Notes under the pieces: model-generated
Told to the model about the DNA's origin: nothing
Databases searched by the model: none
What the model saw: the letters and a program-made list of their open reading frames with translations, nothing else
Assembly: GCA_036768485.1 (NCBI GenBank)
Contig: JAVLUZ010000143.1
Span: 2,909,633 to 2,973,632 of the forward strand
DNA: 64,000 nucleotides
Direction: 5' to 3'
DNA from: Mermis nigrescens
Taxonomy: Eukaryota > Nematoda > Enoplea > Mermithida > Mermithidae
Position numbers and translations under genes: made by a program
Part shown: positions 37,265-51,300 of the stretch, in pieces
How positions within the stretch are numbered: position 1 is the stretch's first letter
How the letters are laid out: each line of letters starts with the position of its first letter

Positions 37265-37472
37265 ACAAATAAAAGGTAAATAAATGAGGCATGCTGTTAG
37301 TATAAGACAAACAAAAAGACGCGATAAATAGTACACATACACATAAAAGAGTACATAAAATTATATTATAAGAAACTACGGGTTTTACAAGGCGCAAGGT
37401 CTATCTTCAAATAGTTGTTGAGATATCTGACTTCAAAATTTAATACCCACAAAATCAGAAGACCAGCTAGGT
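36812..37472 (+). mobile_element. Family C element
   Basis: GCGCACGTAGCTGTGGGGGA start and a diverged ACCAGCTAGGTTCCT end. Internal GGGCGCTTCGCGCTGAA. An (AAAT)n run lies at 37219-37270. Confidence 0.6.
37219..37270. repeat. (AAAT)n microsatellite
   Basis: About 12 AAAT units. The hydrophobic open frame over it is a repeat artefact. 37473-38280 to its right has no feature I can name. Confidence 0.9.
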
Positions 37473-38284
37473 TCCTAGGATCCAAGGGGGAAAGGGAAGT
37501 ATACTCTGAGCAAAATAGGACCAAAAACGGACAAAAATCAAATTATACGTGTTGCATAAGTACCTATGTAATATTCTAGTCTAAACTATACCATAATCAT
37601 AAATACGTCATCATAAAAATATGTACCTATTCAATTACAATTCATTAAATTAGTTACACCATTTGTTTGTACACTGTATATACATTTTGGGACGATGGGG
37701 ACTCTGTCACGAACTTCGTTGATGCTACTCTGCAGCGTTTCATTTCACCGAATGATACGAACTCCTACTTTTCGACAAAAATTCATTAATTCTATAAAAA
37801 ACAATGCATAAATGTTGAATTCACACTTCTGAAAGTCACATCGGTATCTATGTACGTAACTTGTGGTCACAAACTTTATTTTATCGAGGAATGTTTTAAG
37901 AACAAAAGATCCAGACTTAGCAGCACTCTTGCAAGCGCTGTAAAACTTGTTTTGGTTAGCGAGAAAAGATAGTAGAGATGGAAACACCAGCATTTAATGA
38001 GCACACGTATGTAACATCAACCGTTCTTCAATTTCAATTTAAAGTGATACGAAATGTTTTTTTGTTACAAACGGTGTTGGATTCTAACGGTGTTGAATTC
38101 GTAACGGTGTTGTTGTTACAAACAGTGCTGAATTCGTAACGATGTTGAATTAGATAACGATCGTGAAAAAGCTATCATTTTAACTCGTACTTTGTCTCTG
38201 TTTTCACTCATGATGATAAAACTCTTCCTCTTTTTTAGGCTCGTACATTTTCATCCTTATTGACTATCCAGTTTAGTTATCATC

Positions 38285-41160
38285 GAATCTAAACCAAGCA
38301 CCGCATTAGGCCCTGACGGCCTCTGCACTTATTTTATCAAAGAATTAGCTTATGTGCCCTCCTCTCCTCTTGCTTCTATTTTTGAAACATCTTTTCGATC
38401 AGGTTTAGTCCCAAAATTGTGGCGTCAAGCAAATGTGATTCATGTTTTCAAAAATAAGTGATTCTGGTTGTATTAAAAATTATCATCCGATTTCTTTGTA
38501 TTGCTCTCATTGTAAAATTATGAAAAAATCGTTAATAATAAGATTCTTGAGTACTTGAATAAAAACAATTTGCTTTCTCCTCTTCAATTTGGTTTTCTAA
38601 AAGGTCAATCATGTGAAACACAACTGCTAAAATGTTAAAACGAATGAGCGAAATGTATCGATAAAAAAACTAAAATTGATGTAACTTTTGTCGATTTCAA
38701 AAAAGCTTTTGATTCCATCCCCCAAATTACTTCATAAACTTTCTGCATATGGCTTACATGGTTTCCTATTCAACTGGCTTAAATCTTTCTTAACTGCTCG
38801 ATCTCAATGCGTAGTTCTTAATTGTTCTTTTTCAGATAGCTTAAATGTCGCCAGCGGTGTCCCGCAAGGGAGCATGATAGGGCCAACCTCTTTCTTAATT
38901 TATATAAATGATTACTGCGATAATATCAATAGTCGTGTACGTTTGTTTGCCGATGATGTCAAATTGTATAATTCGTCTTCTTGTAACGGTATACTTCAAA
39001 ATTATCTTAATAAGCTTTACGTGGTCGCGTGAATGGTAGTAGCTTCAGAATCGATAAATGCTCAGTTCTGTACGTGGGTTATCGAAATCCTAAACATCAA
39101 TATTTCATTGGAAATCAACCTTTGCCTTCTGATTCCGATTGTGTCCGTGATTTAGGTGTTCTAATACCTCAAAATTTAAAATTTCAACGGAATTACCATG
39201 AAATAATTAAAAAGCTTCTCAACGCTCCAATCTGATTCTGGAGTTATTATTTTCTCGTGATAATGAAATTTTGTCTCGTGCGTTTAAGATATATGTTCGT
39301 CCATTACTTAAATACTGCTCTTCTGCTCTCCCATTTGGAGTCCATCATATTCGAGAAATTGATCGCATCGAAAGAGTTAAGCGCAAGTTCACGAGAAGCA
39401 TTTTCGGCTTTAAGAGTGGTTTGTCTTATAACGATCGTTTGATTAAACTGTCTTTAGAACGCCTCGGATTACGCTGTATTCGTTTTGCTTTGTGCTTGTA
39501 TTTTCAAATTACTACTGGGCCCGGTTGCTCGACTTCACCTTAATAAAGGCTAACCATTAAAAATTAACTTTTGATGGTCGGCCAGTTGCTCGACTTCACC
39601 TTAACGCCAACGACCATTAAGATTCCCTTAACGGAACCATTAACCTTAAGGTAAAACCTTGACTAATGGTTTTGTTAAGGTTCGTAAAAATCGGGTTGCT
39701 TGACTTGGCCATTAATTAACGGTCGAGCTTTTGTTAAGGGAAGTTAAGGGTACCACTTAAGAAACCATTAACAAAAAGCACTAATGGCTGCGCCAAGGGA
39801 AATCTAATGGTAGCGTTAAGGTAAGTTTAATGGTTGCGTTAAGGGAAGTTTAATGGTTGTGTTAAGGGAAGTTTAATGGTTGTGTTAAGTTCACACGTAA
39901 TGCACGAGAATTTTAATGTTTTGGTTAAAATAGATATAAAACTTTGAGAACCATAGTCATTGAAAATTCGAATTTCCTTTAACTTCTGGTGTTGGTTCGA
40001 ATTCGTCTGATAATGGATTGCAGTGACAGCGATACACTTGATGAGGAAAATAAATGAAAACGCTCGTTAATCTGGGTAAAACATAGTTCGTTGCTTGCGA
40101 TGATATGGAAATTGAAAAAATAGAGAAATAAAAATAGGGAAATACAATTTTGATTTTAGCGCATTTTCGGCATCAGCCAAAGAAAATGAAGAAGCCAACT
40201 GAAAAAATCCTTCTCGAATAAAATCTTCATTAGAATTTATTGTCATTAAAATGAACCAATGGGTTTCATTTGACAGTGGATCGACGAGCATGTATCATAT
40301 TATTGAATAAAAGAATAATAAAAGAAGCTTTACTTTTTAAGTGTGAAATGTAATCATTGAGTTCGTTAAGGTAGATCCCGACCTACCTTAAGAAATTTAC
40401 CTTAACAAAACCATTAAAGTCCTAAAGGTGAAACCCAGAAACCCAATTTGCCTTAAAGAAACCATTAAACGCTTAATGGGAGCGTTAAGGCTTCAGTCGA
40501 GCAACCGGTCTTAAGGTAGACATTAAAAAACCCTTAATTAATGGCTGCACTAAGGTAGAGTCCAGAAACCGAAATCAAAATCGACCATTAGACTTCCCTT
40601 AAAGTCGAGCTTAATGGTTGAGTCGAGCAACTCGATGTTTTTAATGGTTCCGCTAAGGTGGAAATCGGACTTGACGCGACCATTAATTAATGGTTGCGTT
40701 AAGGTGACCATTAACGTTAAGGTAAACATTAGTTAATGGTCGAGTCGAGCAACCGGGCCCTGGACAGTTTCATTTTCTTCGTGACGATTTTTTCGCTTTC
40801 AATAACAATTGAACTCGCTCCGCTAATAAGTTTAAGCTTATTGTTCCTGTTGCTCGTTCCGATATTCTCAAAGATGATTTCAGTCAAAGATATGTAAATC
40901 TGTGGAATTCGCTTCCAAACGATGTTGTAAATTCACCTTGCTTGGAAATTTTTAAACGCGAACTCAATACTTTCGATCTGTCTATTATTTTAAAGGGGCA
41001 TGCGTAACTTGTCACTTTTGTGACTGCGTGCCCTATTGCTAACGTTATAGTCGTATATATGTTGTCATAGTGTCATTTAAAAACTCGTCCTTTTTATCGA
41101 AAGTTGCATCCGTTTTTGCATATGTTTTTTCCCGGACGTTGTAATAAATGCTTTGATCTT
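38285..41160 (+). pseudogene. LINE reverse transcriptase, broken and split by a TIR element
   Basis: PDGLCTYFIKELAYV (38310), SLY-type YHPISLYCSHCKIM, AYGLHGFLFNWLKSFLTARS, SGVPQGSMIGPTSFLIYIND and RLFADDVKLYN (about 38940) are plus-strand RT motifs spread over several frames. The thumb region reads to 39516, then a 1.24-kb element intervenes, and the carboxy end (RYVNLWNSLPNDVVNSP) resumes at 40761. The 3' tail is AATAAATGCTTTGATCTTGATCTT. A different lineage from the 60134 copy. Confidence 0.9.
39517..40760. mobile_element. GGGCCCGGTTGCTCGACT TIR element inside LINE
   Basis: Perfect 18-bp inverted termini GGGCCCGGTTGCTCGACT and AGTCGAGCAACCGGGCCC. GGGCCC is itself palindromic, so it may be part target duplication. 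The interior is built of TTAATGG, TTAAGG and CGAGCAAC words in both orientations, with no coding capacity. Confidence 0.88.
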
Positions 41161-42230
41161 GATCTTAAATCAATAATGTGCAAACTAGGCATAGGTACGA
41201 GTTAGATATTGCGCAACATAAGGGAGCAATCTGTCTTTTGATGAAAAAGTAAATTTAGTAACAGAGCGCGTAAAAAGCACAAACGGGGTCCAGTTTTCTG
41301 TTCTGCAAGTTCATAATCGTGTATGTAAAAATGAACTGAAGAACTTGCTTGATCAGTTATGTACCTATGTACATACTCCATGTACCAATCAATACCTTTA
41401 GTAGAAAGTACTAAACTGGTACGTGTGTATAGTACCTAGCACAAAACCACTGCAAAGTTGACTGCGGCATGTAATTCACATAAAATGCATATAACTGAAG
41501 TCGAGCGAAAATTACCCCCAGTCAATAAATGTTTGAGTATTTTAAACTAACATCATTACCCTTAATATCAATAGGAAAAAGTGAATCTCAAACTAATCCT
41601 TATTACTCAATAAAAAAATATTTGTCGCTTAATGCATTTATAAAAAAACCTAGTCTACTTGAACAATTTTTAACCTCCTACATAATATTCGCCAGTCTCA
41701 GGCATGCACAGCATTAGTAGTACAGAAACAGAAAACCCTAAAATATTTTAATTATAATGACATAATCGCCACGGGTAGATTTTATCAATAAATACTACTC
41801 GACTAACAACGCATGTAATTCTAAACGATGCTAAGCATTAAATGCACTATAATAACAAAGAAAAACAATACGGCTGAGCAAGATAATCAAACCGTCGAAG
41901 ATGTTAAAGAACATCGGGAATTTTTTGAACGTCTACAAAAACACGACTCTAAGACTTTAAATGAAATATCGATTTAATGCATTGAGCCGGCGATGAATAA
42001 TAAATGAAGAAATGCGTACAGCAAGTTGTACGTTTACCGATAAACAATAACGATCTAACAATTTTGTTTACAGCGTGTAAAGTAAACGCACCGTAATAGG
42101 CTAAGAAATGAGCAATGAGCGAATTCAACAAAAACTAGTGAGCGATTAATTCGAAACGATCAAAAAAGTATATCGAAATTTCGGTTTTTGATATAAGGAA
42201 ACGAACTATATTAATAATTCGACCGCAATT
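41161..42230. other. 3' flank and 3' UTR of Gpdh
   Basis: Left of the Gpdh stop; no repeat family recognised. The minus open frame at 41949-42131 is UTR sequence. Confidence 0.5.
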
Positions 42231-42327
42231 TCATAAATGCGTCGGGTGACTCCTCAAACATTGAATCATTTCTTCAGGCTTAATAACGCCCGAACAAACG
42301 TCGTCAACGGCGATAAAAAGCGGAAAT
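42231..42327 (-). CDS. Gpdh1: Gpdh last exon and stop
   Basis: CCACAG acceptor. The first base completes Lys; then [20 protein letters not shown] and [11 protein letters not shown], stop TGA at 42233-42231. It matches the KFPLF...IxCLRxHPxH carboxy terminus of the family. The 3' UTR runs left of 42231; I did not identify a poly(A) signal with certainty. A TIR repeat starts only 51 bases upstream in the intron. Confidence 0.95.
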
Positions 42328-45300
42328 CTGTGGATGAAAATTTAATTTTGAGCATACATAAAGTTGGGGTTTTTAACATACGTGGGCAGCAAGAAAATTC
42401 TGGGGCGGGGGTGCAAGATTTTTTTGAAGGTCGAAAAATGGCCTTAAAAATGGTGGTATGGCGATAAAAACACCATTTTTCGACGTTTCTCATCAAGCAC
42501 TATCCCTTGGCATCAAAAAATTGCGAAAAAACGAAAAAAATTTTCAAAAATTGAATTCTGGGGGGGTATTTTGATTTCTGGGGGTATTTTGGTTTCTGGG
42601 GGTGCATACCCCCCAAACCCTCCACGCCCAGGTGTGGTTTTTAACCCCCGCCTTTAAATAAATTTTTCACCCCTCCAGAATTTGTGATTTTCTAAAACGT
42701 TCGTAGAAAAAATGCTGAAGCGTTTGTAGCTAATTGTTTGCTCAAAAATGTCAAATTTTCGGCGCTTCACTCATTTTCCGACTTCATTTTCTTCGATTTA
42801 TTCCAGTTTTTGTGATTTTCTGAACCAGAAGATCAAGCATCGTCAGAAACGCAAAAAAAGTGATGTTTTTGACGCGTATACGCCATTTTTAGAGACCAAA
42901 AACACTTTAAAATTTCACCCCCCTCAGAATTTCCATGCTGTGTATGTCTGCTTAGATATTTTCAGAATATAACATGATAGTATTCACCACTCCAATCAGC
43001 AAAATTCATGCGAAAATTCATACACGGTTTCAAAACAATGGTGCCGCAATTTGTAAGGTATATTTTGGTATAAACCTAAAATTGGCAGTTTAAACTTATG
43101 GAAAACATTTTTCTAAAAATCCAAGGCTTTATTTCCAAAACTACATGGATTTTAGATTCCACGCGGAAAATTTTTTGAAAATTTTCGTCAAAATGGTGAT
43201 TTCCGTTATACTAATATCTTTTTAAACAAAAAAACATTTTCTTTAAGGAAATTACCGTACGATATTCAATTAGATGATATATTGGTATGCACATAATAGC
43301 TAAAAATTTGGGCAATGATAAATCAATCTCAAAATTTTTGATTAAACTAGCAAAAAAATGTTATTAAATTATATAAATTTTCAATTCTAAATCTGAATAC
43401 GTCTAGTTTACCGAAATTTCTGATCTATGTAGCTTGATAATGTTAGATTAATTTTTTAATTAATGGGTTAAGCTAAGATTACGCGCAAAAGAGGGCCGGA
43501 AAAATTTGAAATATGCCAAAGCTCATTCCCCTTCAATAAAACAGTGAATAAAAAGGAGGAATCTTGATTTATTCCGCAGCATAAAATAAATATTTGCCTC
43601 GTTTCTCAGGCTATATAATTTGATTTAATATTTCGATTTATTTAATTCCACAAATTTCTTATTAATTAAATTTAATTAATTAATTAATTAATTTATTTAT
43701 TTACTACGAGTTAGAATAGAGAAAAAATAGGTATCTAAACCAAAAAAACCGATTGTTTGGTGCAAAACGCTAGTATTGGGCTCACTTCTCCGAAAGCTTA
43801 GCCTTTTTTATCATGCGGACTACTTGATGAGCCGTGTGCGGTCCTTGCAATCTCTGGCCACCCAACAATTCTTGTTCTAGTACGTTCAGACTCTAAAAAA
43901 AGCATTTCTCTTCAATGAACTTGAATTTTGGGAAAACTAGTATTTTTTATATTGCTCGAATTTTGATTAAAAATAAAACGTCTTTTTAGTTTAACAAAAA
44001 TGAGATTAGGCTTTACAAATTTTTTCTAATCGGATGGTTTTTTGAAGTTTTATTAAGTGGTTAAGCAGATGTGGTTAGATAGCTTTAACATCGACTTTCT
44101 ATAATGCTGGTTTCATCCGCCCGATTCCGCGAATACTGTTCTGTAAATATTATTAGGATTTTAAATTTTAATCTTAATTAGTTTTACGTGGTCTAGAATT
44201 TATTACCATTTTTCAAAAATTTTGAACAAAAAATATGCCACTGATATAATTGTAGCATACGACTTATCAACTGGTTACTCGTTTGAGGCTTAGCCTGAGC
44301 TTTTCTGAACTAAAATAGCCTTAAATAAAGCCAAACATTAACATGGCGTGAAAATTAAGTCAATTAGCAGCTTAAGGTAAATTTCAAGTTTGCAAAATTG
44401 ATTTTTTTGTCCATTTCGGCTATAATTTAGCATGATTTTATATACAAAATGTTGCCTGTGTATATATTCTGGCATAAAACAAGGAGGGGGTGGGATGGGG
44501 ATCCATACATAAATTCAGCCGGCCCCAATCCAACCCAAAGTCGGAAATTTTTTACACATCCCTCGCTTTTTGACAAAAGCTTGCGTTTTTAGCCATTTTT
44601 CGGAGCTTTTTTGCCCTTTATGGACAGAACTGAAAGTCATTTATGTATGTACTTCTTCCCCTAAAAATAGCCGACTAATTAACTACCCTCTCCCCAAAAC
44701 TTTTAGTTCCCTGCACACGTTTCTGCTTTCTGAGTTATATGAACGAAGTGCACAAAATGGCCAGTCTAGGGGTCATCCGGGCAGATTTTTCGAGCTAAAA
44801 TGATGTTTAAAATGTGTATAAAGGTTGAAACAGCATAAATCTACGGTAACTGATCCTTCCTTTCCGGTAAATTTTAAGAATTTTCTCAAATCATTGTGTC
44901 TTTTGTTTTTCTGTTCTATCGCAGACCCAAATACCTCACGCGCATGTCTGGTCATCGCAACGATAAAGAAGAAATGCAGCTGCATAAAAAAGGAGTGCGA
45001 GGAGTGCAGCAGGGTTAATTAGTCATTTACAGTTTACAATACAAAATTACACTCTACCAGACATGCATTAGCATGAAAATTCCGGGGGTTAAAGTGCCTT
45101 TTTTGGCTTAAAAACTGTGGATATGAGTCAAAAACCGCCAAAAATTTGAGACTTTTGCGCAGACAGATAGCAGATAGCGAAAAACGCTTAAAACAACACC
45201 TTTTCTACGCGCTTTTTGACAATTTATGGAAAATCTCGAATTCTGGGGAGTGAAACCATACATGTAACGGCTCGAAATATAGGAGGAGGGGTAATGATCT

Positions 45301-48300
45301 TCAATTTCTGGTCAAACATAGCCAAAAACACTTGAACGGCCAAAAAACACTTAAAACGGCCAAAAAACACCTAAAACGGCCAAAAATTCGGTTTTTCTCC
45401 AAAAAAATCAGGGTAGGGGTTAAAAATTTTCTGGCTTTGGCGGGATGGGGGACGGCCGACTTTAGGTGGGAAATCCCCATCCACCTTCTACATGTATGAG
45501 TGAAACCCCCTCCGGACCTCCCAGATCACGTATATATGCACTTTTCACTTTACAAAGCCGCACGTACTTTGCCAGTTTTGACGAATGCTTCAGCACAACG
45601 CCTGTTTCGCCCTCCGTAACACGTCGTAACTAAATCAGCGATGCCGCAACTTTCGAAAAATGTTGATAATTGAGAACCGGGATAAAAATTTTCGGTAAAT
45701 TTGATCATTTCCATGAGACCCAAGCGAATAACGGCCGCTTTAGTGTTATCGCCGTAGCCCAACCCGTCGCAGAACCCGGCTGCGCAAGCTACCACGTTCT
45801 TATTATAAATGCAAAATTTTTTAGCTTTCTCTAGATAGAAATCAAAATCGATCGATACGGGTATTTTTATTCGGATTATGCGAAAATTTTTCCGCCTGCA
45901 CATTAATTGTGAGAAATCAAAACGTTAATAACTGCCAAATTTTTTGTCGTATTGTGCACCAGTTAGAGAATCTCCTAAATATGTATGCACGTTTGTAATT
46001 AAATTTAATGTACAGTGACAAAAATGTCAGAATTTTCCGGCATTTGGCGTCAACTAATAGTTTTTGTACAAAGCCAAAGTAATCGATTTTTTAGATTTCA
46101 TTCAAGATTTTGTGCTTTTCGACCAACAAAAAATCCAGAATGGGAGAAAACACTTAAAAAAGATCTAAAGATCGCGTCTTTCTGCAATAACGCACGTCTA
46201 CAAAAATCTTGCGTTTGTTCTCTGTCCATGTGAGTAATTAATTAATGATTGCGGAAGACTAGATTAAGACAAGGTTCCTGTACCGTTCGTTAGAAACAAT
46301 TTTTCAGCCATATTTCAGCATTAAATATTATTTTACAGGCAAAAGTTTAAGTAAAACAGATTATAACAATAAATAGCTCAACGAACGAATCGGACACATT
46401 AGCGAAATTTATATAATTTTGACTTAAAAAGATGACGTATGCCTATCATTAAACTGTCCGTACACGAAGCCGCCAACCCATTTTTTTCTAAAAAGTGAGT
46501 GATGAAACAAACATTTTACCCAAATTTGTTTTTGTTCGTCAAAAAGTTTGATTTAGTACAACGAATGACGAATTCGCATTTTTGTTGTTAAGCGTTTTTT
46601 ATTTCAAAACAAAACGAAGAACGACGAACGAATTTTTGTTTTTCGTTACGCTTGTCATAAAGCAAAATGGCGAACGAGAAACGAATTTCGTTCGTCGTTT
46701 CATATTCACGGTTATTAAAACGACGAAGAAGACGTATTTGTAGACAGGCGGAAATAGACTGGGGTTCACAAGTGCGGCATCAGGTCAAGCTAAAACGATA
46801 GGAATCACACATGGGCGTGGGGTTTTTCGGGGATTCTAGACGCCCCGAGCATTTTTCTGACCCCCAGAATTGAATTTATGCTTATATTTTTTGGCGATTA
46901 TGCCCACTTGAACCCCCCACGATTTGGTTGCTTTTCATGTATGATTCGAATGCGTGATTTAATTTTTGCTTGACAGCGCTCTTTTAAGGTGCTATTTTAA
47001 GCACTTTTTGTGTGCACATCATTATGTATCTGTGCTTTATGCTTTGCACGATTTGCATTTGGAGGCTAGATTAATAAAAATGAGTTTGAGAATATACACA
47101 GTGCACACTATAATTTTTTAATGACTGGGGCATATTAGAAGCGAAGGGGCCCTGTTTATACCAGCAACGAAAATCTGGGGGTCCCATGGAATAAAATCCT
47201 ATAAAATAGCACGAAAAATTCAAATCTAAGGATCTGTCGATTTTTTCGGGGATATTTCAGATTATGAGGGGCCTAGCCTACGTTGCCCCAGTCATCCGAG
47301 CAGTAAAAACAAAATATTCTTATGTTAGAAACGCCATAAGAAAGATTAAATCTGTGGGAAGCGAAAATTTGCTGAGGTAGTAAGAAGTCATCAATACGAG
47401 AAAGAAGCAAAAAAAGAAGAAAGAAAATGAGGGGAAAAATAAATAAGTAAATAAATAAATAGATAAATAAAAAAGCAAATACTAAATAAAAAGAGAAGTG
47501 AAAAAAGCAAAAACACGAAAAAAGCAAAGAAAAACAGATATAGAAGCGCAGCATGCTATTAGTAAGAAAGAAACAAAAAGGACGCGTTAAATAGCACAAG
47601 TGTACCTAAAAAATTATATCACGAGAGAATACAAGTTTTATGAGGCGCAAAAGTCTAAATGAAACAGAAAAGGTAGGCAGGATTATTAACAGAAAACTTA
47701 CATAAAAAAGAAAAGAAAAAGGAAAAAAGGAACGTAAAAAATCATATAAACAGATGAGGTCATCAGAGAGGAACTAGGTTGCTACAGTTTCGTGCCTTTA
47801 ATCCTTCGAACGTCGCTGCAACCCAGCGGCACCAGTCTAGGCGGCTAGACTGTCTCTCATTATAAAAAAGAAGAAAAATTAATTAAATAAATAGATAAAT
47901 AAACGAATTAAAATTATAGATACGATAAATATTATTATAATTATGATAATAATAATATTAATATTAATAATAAAAAAGGAATATTAATATAAAATATATA
48001 AATAATTAAATAAATAAACGCAATAAAAATAAATAATAAAAATAAAAACATTGTAAACCTACAAGTGAAATACTGCTGTGCCTGGCCTGTTCAATCACGT
48101 GAGGAAATACAATGAGTAAATGAACAGCGAGAGCAAGACAGATATAGAAAATCTACATCGATGTGCCCCAATACTATAAATACTATGATAATAATAATAA
48201 CAATAATAACAAAAACAATATTCTAAAAAAAGAAATAAAAATCATTGTAAACCTACACGTGAAATACTGCCGTACCTGGCCTGTTCAATCACGTGAGGAA

Positions 48301-51300
48301 ACACAATGAGTAAATAGATAACGAGAGCGAGACAGGAATAGAAAATCTACATCGATGTGCCCCAATACTATAAATACTATGATAATAATAATAATAACAT
48401 CAATAACAAAAACAACATTCTAAAAAAATAAAAGTAAAAATCTTCTGCCGTACCTGGCCTGTTCAATCATGTGAGGAAATACAACGAGTAAACAAAAAGC
48501 GTGAGCTGGACAGGAATAGAAAGTATAAGTCAGTGTGCACCTACTCTGGTATTCTCGGAATGCTAGATAGGCGTACGCGGAAAACAAAAATCTAAGTCAA
48601 TATGCGCCTACTCTGTATTATCGGTAATAATGCAACTACATTGAGAATAACTGAACAAAGGCGAAAAAATATAAAAACATGCCGCCGCACCCACATACTC
48701 ATATGATTAGCGTACTATAATAAAAATCGAAGCTACTTACTTATACGGAAGTCTTATGAAGCGCGTCTGGAAATGTAGACAAGAGGCGCAGTGCAAACGC
48801 GAGAGAAAATTCAAAATGTCGTTATTGGATAATTTAAAATATTTTTGACGCATAATTTTAACACAGTGGCTTTGTTTACACAGATTGATTGACAGATTAT
48901 TCAGGCGGATACAGAAAACTCCAAATTTCAAAACGGTCTTAAGCAATTTTGAATATACGAATGCGCTGGAAAATCAGCAAGGTTGCTATTGCAAAATTTG
49001 ATGTATTTTTGGCGCATAATTTTCTAACGTTATAACCATGCTTTTGCAATTTAACTGACAAATGATTCACGCGCGCTGTGAAAAATTCTGCTTTAGAGCA
49101 AAGACGCGCAAAACGATGAAGTTGGCTTACAAAACAGCATACAAAAGACCTTTAGATACGTTAGAGTCTGAAAAAGGAAAATTGACAATAGGAAATTGAA
49201 ACTGTTCTCTTTTGTCGAAAATCGTGTAAGAAATCGGTTTAGGAAGATTAACTTCAACATCTAAATAACTAACTTTTGAAGCAAAAAGAGTTTCCGTGAC
49301 ATTTAAGGATGTAGAGTAAAATCTCTTTGATGTGATCACGAAAATCTGAAATATGTATAGCCACTATATCATCGATTTAACGATTCACGTTATTAAAATA
49401 ATAAGCAAGGTATTTATTTCTAGACGATGATAGGAATTTATATTCACAGTAAAAAAAGAAAAAGATTGGCCAAAAGTGGAAAATAATTAGAGCCCATGGG
49501 ATTGCCAATTTTCTTGATGAAAACTTTTTTTTCAAAATTGACAAATGAATTTTGGATTGAAAATTTGAGACTGTTTGTAAAAGTTTCAATGTCAAAAGTG
49601 AAATAAGACTTTTTGTCTGAAGGAGAACTCCAATATTATTTGAAACCGTTAGGAAATCAAAAGAAGCGGAAATAAGTTCGTTTTGAGGGAGTGATGTGTA
49701 GAGTGTCGAAAAATCGAATGTATTAATCGATTTAATGTTTTAAATTGATTCTAATTTTTTAATGGAAGAAAATGAATTATTGATAGACCGAAATCTGTCA
49801 ATTCGAGAATTTCTAAACATAGTTGTACAATATTTCTCCCAAAAACGATGGACTGACTTGAGGCCATCGGTAATTAGCGACGATGTGAAAGTAGAACAAA
49901 TTTTAGCCGAAGTGATAAACCTAGATTTATAGGGAATTTTATGTAGTTTTGGAATGGAATCCAATACATGAGAGGTAGTTTTTTAAGACGTTCGTATACA
50001 ACCACATGTAGGCGTGGGGAGATCTGGAAGTCTGGACCATACGTGTTCTTGTGGGAAGGGGTTGAAGGGAATGTAGATGCTCTAGCTATCGAAAATCTGT
50101 AGTGCACATTACGCATATTCCAAAACTCGTTTTATTAATCCTTACTTATCTGTCAAAAATGCGAACCGTGCAAAGCGTTATGCACCAGATACATAATGAT
50201 AAGCACACCAAAAGTGTCTAAACAGAGCGTTGTCGAGCAAAAATTAAATCACGCATCCGTGTCATACATGAACAGCAACCAAATTCTGGGGCTTCAGTCC
50301 GGCTAATTCGCCAAAAGTTTCACCACCAACTTAATCCTGGGGTCAGTCCAATTCTCGGGGGCGTCCAGACCTCCCCCAGAAAACCCCTCACTCATATGTG
50401 ATTCGTATCGTTTTAGCTTGACCTGATGCCGCACTTGTGAACCCCAGTCTAATTACAGCCGCCTGTCTACAACTATATGTCTTGCTCGCCGTTCTAATAA
50501 ATACGAATACAAAACGACGAACGACGAACGAAATTCGTTTCTCGTTCGCCGTTTTGGCTTTTTGACGAAGAAACGATTTACGAAAGTTCGGTCAGTGTTT
50601 TTTTGTACACTGCAAAGATTTTTCCAGATGTACAAAGACTTCTCGCGACCGTCTTTGTACTTGTACAAAGATTTTTGGGAAGACAAAAATTGCAAAAAAT
50701 GGTCTGAAATTCGAAAAAATTTTCAGCGTTTCGCGCCGAAATGAGTAATGGTGTGTTCTATATATCTTTATAATGGGAGAAATTGCATTTCAAAAGAAAA
50801 AATGTCAAACTTTTCGGCGCTTCGCGCCGTTTTAAGACGATTCTTAGTGATTTTTGCCCTCAGAGACCCAGAAATTGGCTAAAATACACTACCAAAAGTC
50901 GAACGACTCGTTTTTACCACACTAAAATCGCTACTGTACCATATTATAGTACCGAAAAATTTGTGTGTACAAAATGTACAAAGATTTTTGGGAAAACAGA
51001 AACTGTAAAAGGTGTAAAACTCTTAGGAAATTTCGGCGCTTGGCGCCGAAATGAGTAATTGATTGTCCTATATATCTTTAAAATGGCAGAATTTGCATTT
51101 AGAATGGAAAAATGTGAAATTTTTCAGCGCTTCACGCCGTTTTGAGACAATTTTCAGTAATTTTTAGTGTCACAGGAACCCAAAATTTAGCTGAAATACA
51201 CTACCTAAGATCGAAAATCCTGTTTTACCACACTAAAAACGCTACTGTACTATATTTAAGTACACGAAAATTTGCATGTACAAAATGACAAAGACTTTTG

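Noticed and set aside
37160..37342. Hydrophobic 60-residue frame that looks like membrane helices
   Set aside because: It is the (AAAT)n microsatellite read on the minus strand.
41949..42131. Minus-strand frame reading AFTLHAVNKI, resembling the FPLFTAVHKI end of Gpdh
   Set aside because: The real last exon lies upstream at 42231-42327; this is 3' UTR, and no acceptor or conserved HPEH end is present.
43780..43892. Gpdh truncated after KAKLSEK by an in-frame TGA
   Set aside because: A strong donor (GAGAA|GTGAGC) precedes the stop and its phase matches the last exon at 42231-42327, which completes the family's carboxy terminus.
48051..48545. CRISPR-like or regulatory repeat array
   Set aside because: Units are about 177-195 bp, contiguous and only three; the genome is eukaryotic.
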